Shown here: positions 5,427 through 7,351 of the stretch, in pieces
Numbering within the stretch: the first letter of the stretch is position 1
Layout of the letters: every line of letters starts with the position of its first letter
Assembly: GCA_050743075.1 (NCBI GenBank)
Contig: JBOGDS010000127.1
Coordinates: 1-7,351 of the forward strand
DNA length: 7,351 nucleotides
Direction: 5' to 3'
Source of the DNA: JBOGDS01 sp050743075
GTDB taxonomy: Bacteria; Actinomycetota; Actinomycetes; Jiangellales; Jiangellaceae
Program-made: the position numbers and the translations under genes
Notes under the pieces: model-generated
Told to the model about the DNA's origin: nothing
What the model saw: only the letters and a program-made list of their open reading frames with translations
Databases searched by the model: none

Positions 5427-7064
5427 TCAGGATGTGTGCCTCGGGTCGATCTTGAGTAGGTCGAGGAGGCGCTGCTGGAGGGGGTCGGGCTGGGGGATCT
5501 CGGGTGTGCTGTTGGTTCGCAGTCGTAGCGTGGCGAGGGCGTTGAAGATGAGGCCGGCGGTGGGCTTGGCGGGTCGGCCGGCGTAGAGGCCGTCGAGTTG
5601 TGTGGCGGGAGCCAGGTTGCGGCGGGCCTCGCGTTCGACGAGGCAGTAGATGAGCAGGGCGAGGCAGACCACACCGATGAGGGCGGTGATGCGCCGGTTG
5701 GTGTGCAGGAACATCGGAGCGACCGCAAGCGGACCCTTGAAGTCGTGGTAGCGACGTTCGCTCGCGCCGGGCTGGTTCTTGTAGCGGGCCAGTACTTGCC
5801 CAGCGGTGATGCTGGCGGGGAGGTTGGTCAGTAGCGCGTACCAGCCGTCGGTGGCGGCTTCGGCGTCGGTGGCGGCCTGGTCGAAGTGCCAGTCCAGGGT
5901 TGGTCGTTTGTTGTGGTCGGTTCCGATGGTGGTGCGCAGGTAGTCGCCGACGCGACGCTCGCGGGCGATGGTGTTGACCCGGGTGGTGACCGCCTCGGCG
6001 GTCGGGTAGTGCCGTGAGCCCAGCCCGCGGCAGAGCCGACCAAGGTCGTCGCGGGCGCGGTCGAGCTTCTTGGCTCGGGCGGTGGCCGCGGCGCCGGCGC
6101 GGGCGGAGGAGTGCACGAAGACCCGGCGCAGGGTGAACGACGGGTCCTTCGTCTTGCGCGGCCCGGTAATGGTCGTGGTGCCCTCGACGACGCGGTACTG
6201 GCCGCGCTGGTCAGCGGGCCGGTTCATGTCGCGTTGCGCGACGTAACGCACTGGGCTGGCGGCCTCGTAGTCGCAGCCGGCCAGCACCTCGGCGGGGACG
6301 AACGACTTCGACGCCGGGGCGAGGAACGTGACCTTCGCGCCGATCATCGCGGCGATATTGGGGTAGGACAGCAGTTTCGAGTCCCCGACGAGCAGGAACC
6401 GGCGCGGCCCGGCCAGCCGGCGCAGCGCCTCCATCGCCCCGACGACCTGCGACACCTCGCCGGCGCCGCCGCTGTAGGGCTGCCAGAACACCGGAACCGC
6501 ACCGTCGGCGGCGGTGGCCACGCCGGCCTGGATCTGCTTAAGATCCGGGCGGCGGTCCTTGGGATGACCGAACCGTGGTGCCGGGAACTCCTCCTCGCGG
6601 GCCGCGTAGTCGCCGTAGAGGCTGACCGAGGTCATGTCCCAGTGCAGCTGCGAGATGTCGACGCCGTACGCGCCGATCGCGGCCGCGCCGACCGAGCCGG
6701 TCACCTGCTCCAACACCGGAGCCAGCGCGTCCAGGGCCCGGGTGATGCGGTCGTCGTTGAGCACGTCCGGGTCGAGCCCGAGCAGGTAGCCGACGGCGAA
6801 CTGCCGGGCCCACGCCCCGACGTGGACCATCGGCGCCGGCGAGGTGAGCCGATTGGCGATCAAAGCCTCGATCACCTGCCCGTGCGTGGCGTACGCGACC
6901 GACCGCACCGGCGCGGCCCGGTCGATGATGCCCGCGATGTCCAACCTGCGGCAGAACCCGGCCACCACCGGCAACGCGCCCAATGTCTTCTCCGTGCTGG
7001 CCGCACCGTAACGAATCCGCACCCATGCCTCCCAGGCGTGCCATCCTCCCACCCATCTTGAATG
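5390..7064 (-). mobile_element. IS1634-family-like insertion sequence (boundaries approximate)
   Basis: A single full-length transposase gene occupies nearly the whole interval and identifies the element. The left boundary is placed in the short non-coding stretch beyond the transposase stop codon. The right boundary is placed at the outer end of the inner arm of the palindrome at 7047-7088. I could not find matching terminal inverted repeats at the two ends or a target-site duplication, so both boundaries are guesses. The neighbouring DUF6788-like gene may or may not be part of the same element. Confidence 0.55.
5427..7022 (-). CDS. IS1634-like transposase (IS4-superfamily DDE, DUF4277-type N-terminus)
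   Basis: The frame encodes about 531 residues from a GTG at 7022, preceded by GGGAGG (7033-7028) with a 5-nt gap. It is open further up to an ATG at 7073, but that start lies inside the palindrome and adds an atypical leader. The N-terminus (VRIRYGAASTEKTLGALPVV, then FCRRLDIAGIIDRA) matches the DUF4277 style. Catalytic residues of the DDE triad can be placed at Asp129 (HWDMTSVSLYG), Asp214 (LLVGDSKLLS) and Glu422 within YKNQPGASERRYHDFK, where Glu is followed after six residues by Lys429 as in the IS4 Y-x2-R-x3-E-x6-K signature, with Gln in place of Arg. A hydrophobic helix (LIGVVCLALLIYCLVE) follows. Length and triad suggest an intact, possibly active enzyme that cuts and joins DNA to move the element. 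Confidence 0.9.
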   Translation of the reverse strand: MRIRYGAASTEKTLGALPVVAGFCRRLDIAGIIDRAAPVRSVAYATHGQVIEALIANRLTSPAPMVHVGAWARQFAVGYLLGLDPDVLNDDRITRALDALAPVLEQVTGSVGAAAIGAYGVDISQLHWDMTSVSLYGDYAAREEEFPAPRFGHPKDRRPDLKQIQAGVATAADGAVPVFWQPYSGGAGEVSQVVGAMEALRRLAGPRRFLLVGDSKLLSYPNIAAMIGAKVTFLAPASKSFVPAEVLAGCDYEAASPVRYVAQRDMNRPADQRGQYRVVEGTTTITGPRKTKDPSFTLRRVFVHSSARAGAAATARAKKLDRARDDLGRLCRGLGSRHYPTAEAVTTRVNTIARERRVGDYLRTTIGTDHNKRPTLDWHFDQAATDAEAATDGWYALLTNLPASITAGQVLARYKNQPGASERRYHDFKGPLAVAPMFLHTNRRITALIGVVCLALLIYCLVEREARRNLAPATQLDGLYAGRPAKPTAGLIFNALATLRLRTNSTPEIPQPDPLQQRLLDLLKIDPRHTS

Positions 7065-7088
7065 AGTTAGCATTCAAGATGGGTGGGA
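7047..7088. repeat. Perfect 18-bp inverted repeat with 6-nt loop between divergent genes
   Basis: The arm at 7047-7064 (TCCCACCCATCTTGAATG) is exactly complementary to the arm at 7071-7088, with AGTTAG between. It lies 25 bases upstream of the preferred transposase start and 30 bases upstream of the DUF6788-like start. It could form a strong hairpin in transcripts in either direction, serve as an operator, or represent two insertion-sequence ends facing each other. It contains the alternative ATG (7073) of the transposase frame. Structure is certain; role is unknown. Confidence 0.9.
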
Positions 7089-7118
7089 CACGCCGGTGGA
7101 GGGAGGTTGAATCAGGTC

Positions 7119-7351
7119 ATGACGTCGCACGAGTCGCCGCAGCGGGCACGGGTCCGCGAGATCATCGCCGAACTGGCCGAGATCGGCTTCGCGCTGCCCG
7201 GCAGCATCGTGCGGCGCAGCACCGCCTGCGGCAAACAAGGCTGCCGCTGCCAGGCCGACCCGCCAGTCCTGCACGGGCCGTACCTGAGCTGGATCCGCAA
7301 GCGTGACGGCCAGCCGATCACCCGAAAGCTGACCCCGGAACAGGAAGAGCG
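7119..7351 (+). CDS. DUF6788-like Cys-motif protein (3' end beyond window)
   Basis: The frame is open from ATG 7119 to the window edge (77 codons). After a short basic helix (RARVREIIAELAEIG) it reads ALPGSIVRRSTACGKQGCRC, with Cys37, Cys42 and Cys44 in a C-G-K-x-G-C-x-C pattern, followed by DPPVLHGPYLSWIRKRDGQP and ITRKLTPEQ. The Cys motif plus HGPY (52-55) is the signature of the DUF6788 family, small proteins of unknown function; the Cys cluster suggests metal or nucleic-acid binding, which is inference. A purine-rich GGAGGGAGG (7098-7106) lies 12 bases upstream of the ATG, rather far, so the start is not fixed. It is divergent from the transposase across the palindrome, and whether they form one mobile unit cannot be seen from this window. 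Confidence 0.7.
   Translation, partial: MTSHESPQRARVREIIAELAEIGFALPGSIVRRSTACGKQGCRCQADPPVLHGPYLSWIRKRDGQPITRKLTPEQEE

Noticed and set aside
6111..7061. 316-codon + strand open frame opposite the transposase
   Set aside because: The - strand encodes an IS1634-like transposase with its DDE residues placed; the opposite frame is an artefact of third-position GC bias.
5390..7118. Terminal inverted repeats and target-site duplication of the insertion sequence
   Set aside because: I compared the sequence around 5380-5430 with that around 7020-7118 in both orientations and found only a weak GGTGGG-type similarity, not a convincing repeat pair.
1..7351. CRISPR array, tRNA, rRNA or riboswitch
   Set aside because: No regularly spaced repeats, cloverleaf-like sequence or recognisable aptamer was seen on either strand by eye.

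Overview
The window is high-GC DNA with GTG starts and strong GC bias at third codon positions. Its gene families (SigJ/ECF41-like sigma factor, CGNR zinc-finger regulator, AbiEi/AbiEii pair, RibD-type reductases) point to an actinobacterium. It reads as a decaying accessory region beside an insertion sequence. All family assignments come from reading translated sequence against remembered families; no search was run.

Layout, left to right. (1) 1-486: C-terminal end of an ECF sigma factor on the + strand; its recognisable part stops near base 132 and the frame then runs on without a stop. (2) 227-977 (-): an AbiEii-type nucleotidyltransferase toxin pseudogene with an internal deletion, a frameshift and an amber stop. 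(3) 970-2515 (-): an AbiEi antitoxin lacking its N-terminal start, fused in frame to a tyrosine-recombinase fragment, itself fused to the C-terminal two thirds of a RibD/DHFR-family reductase. Together these make one 449-codon chimeric frame; the reductase N-terminus lies upstream in another frame. (4) 2559-2981 (-): a GNAT acetyltransferase that seems to have lost the acetyl-CoA-binding core. (5) 3080-3649 (+): an apparently intact CGNR/ABATE-type regulator, divergent from the GNAT/reductase pair. (6) 3838-4458 (-): an intact second RibD-type reductase with a strong ribosome binding site. (7) 4514-4926 (-): a small membrane-protein gene reduced to its two ends. (8) 4994-5254 (-): the N-terminal part of a further gene with an early amber stop. 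(9) about 5390-7064: an IS1634-like element with a full-length DDE transposase on the - strand. (10) 7047-7088: a perfect 18-bp inverted repeat around a 6-nt loop. (11) 7119-7351 (+): the start of a Cys-rich DUF6788-like gene, divergent from the transposase and cut by the window edge.

The only genes that look functional are the CGNR regulator, the second reductase, the transposase and possibly the DUF6788-like gene. Most of the others keep recognisable ends but lack the middle, or are joined to a neighbour's remnant. This suggests repeated small deletions, at least one across a short repeat (GCACCACC). I found no convincing new multi-gene system. The most notable items are the three-part chimeric frame carrying an orphaned antitoxin, the recurrent internal deletions, and the palindrome between the transposase and the DUF6788-like gene.
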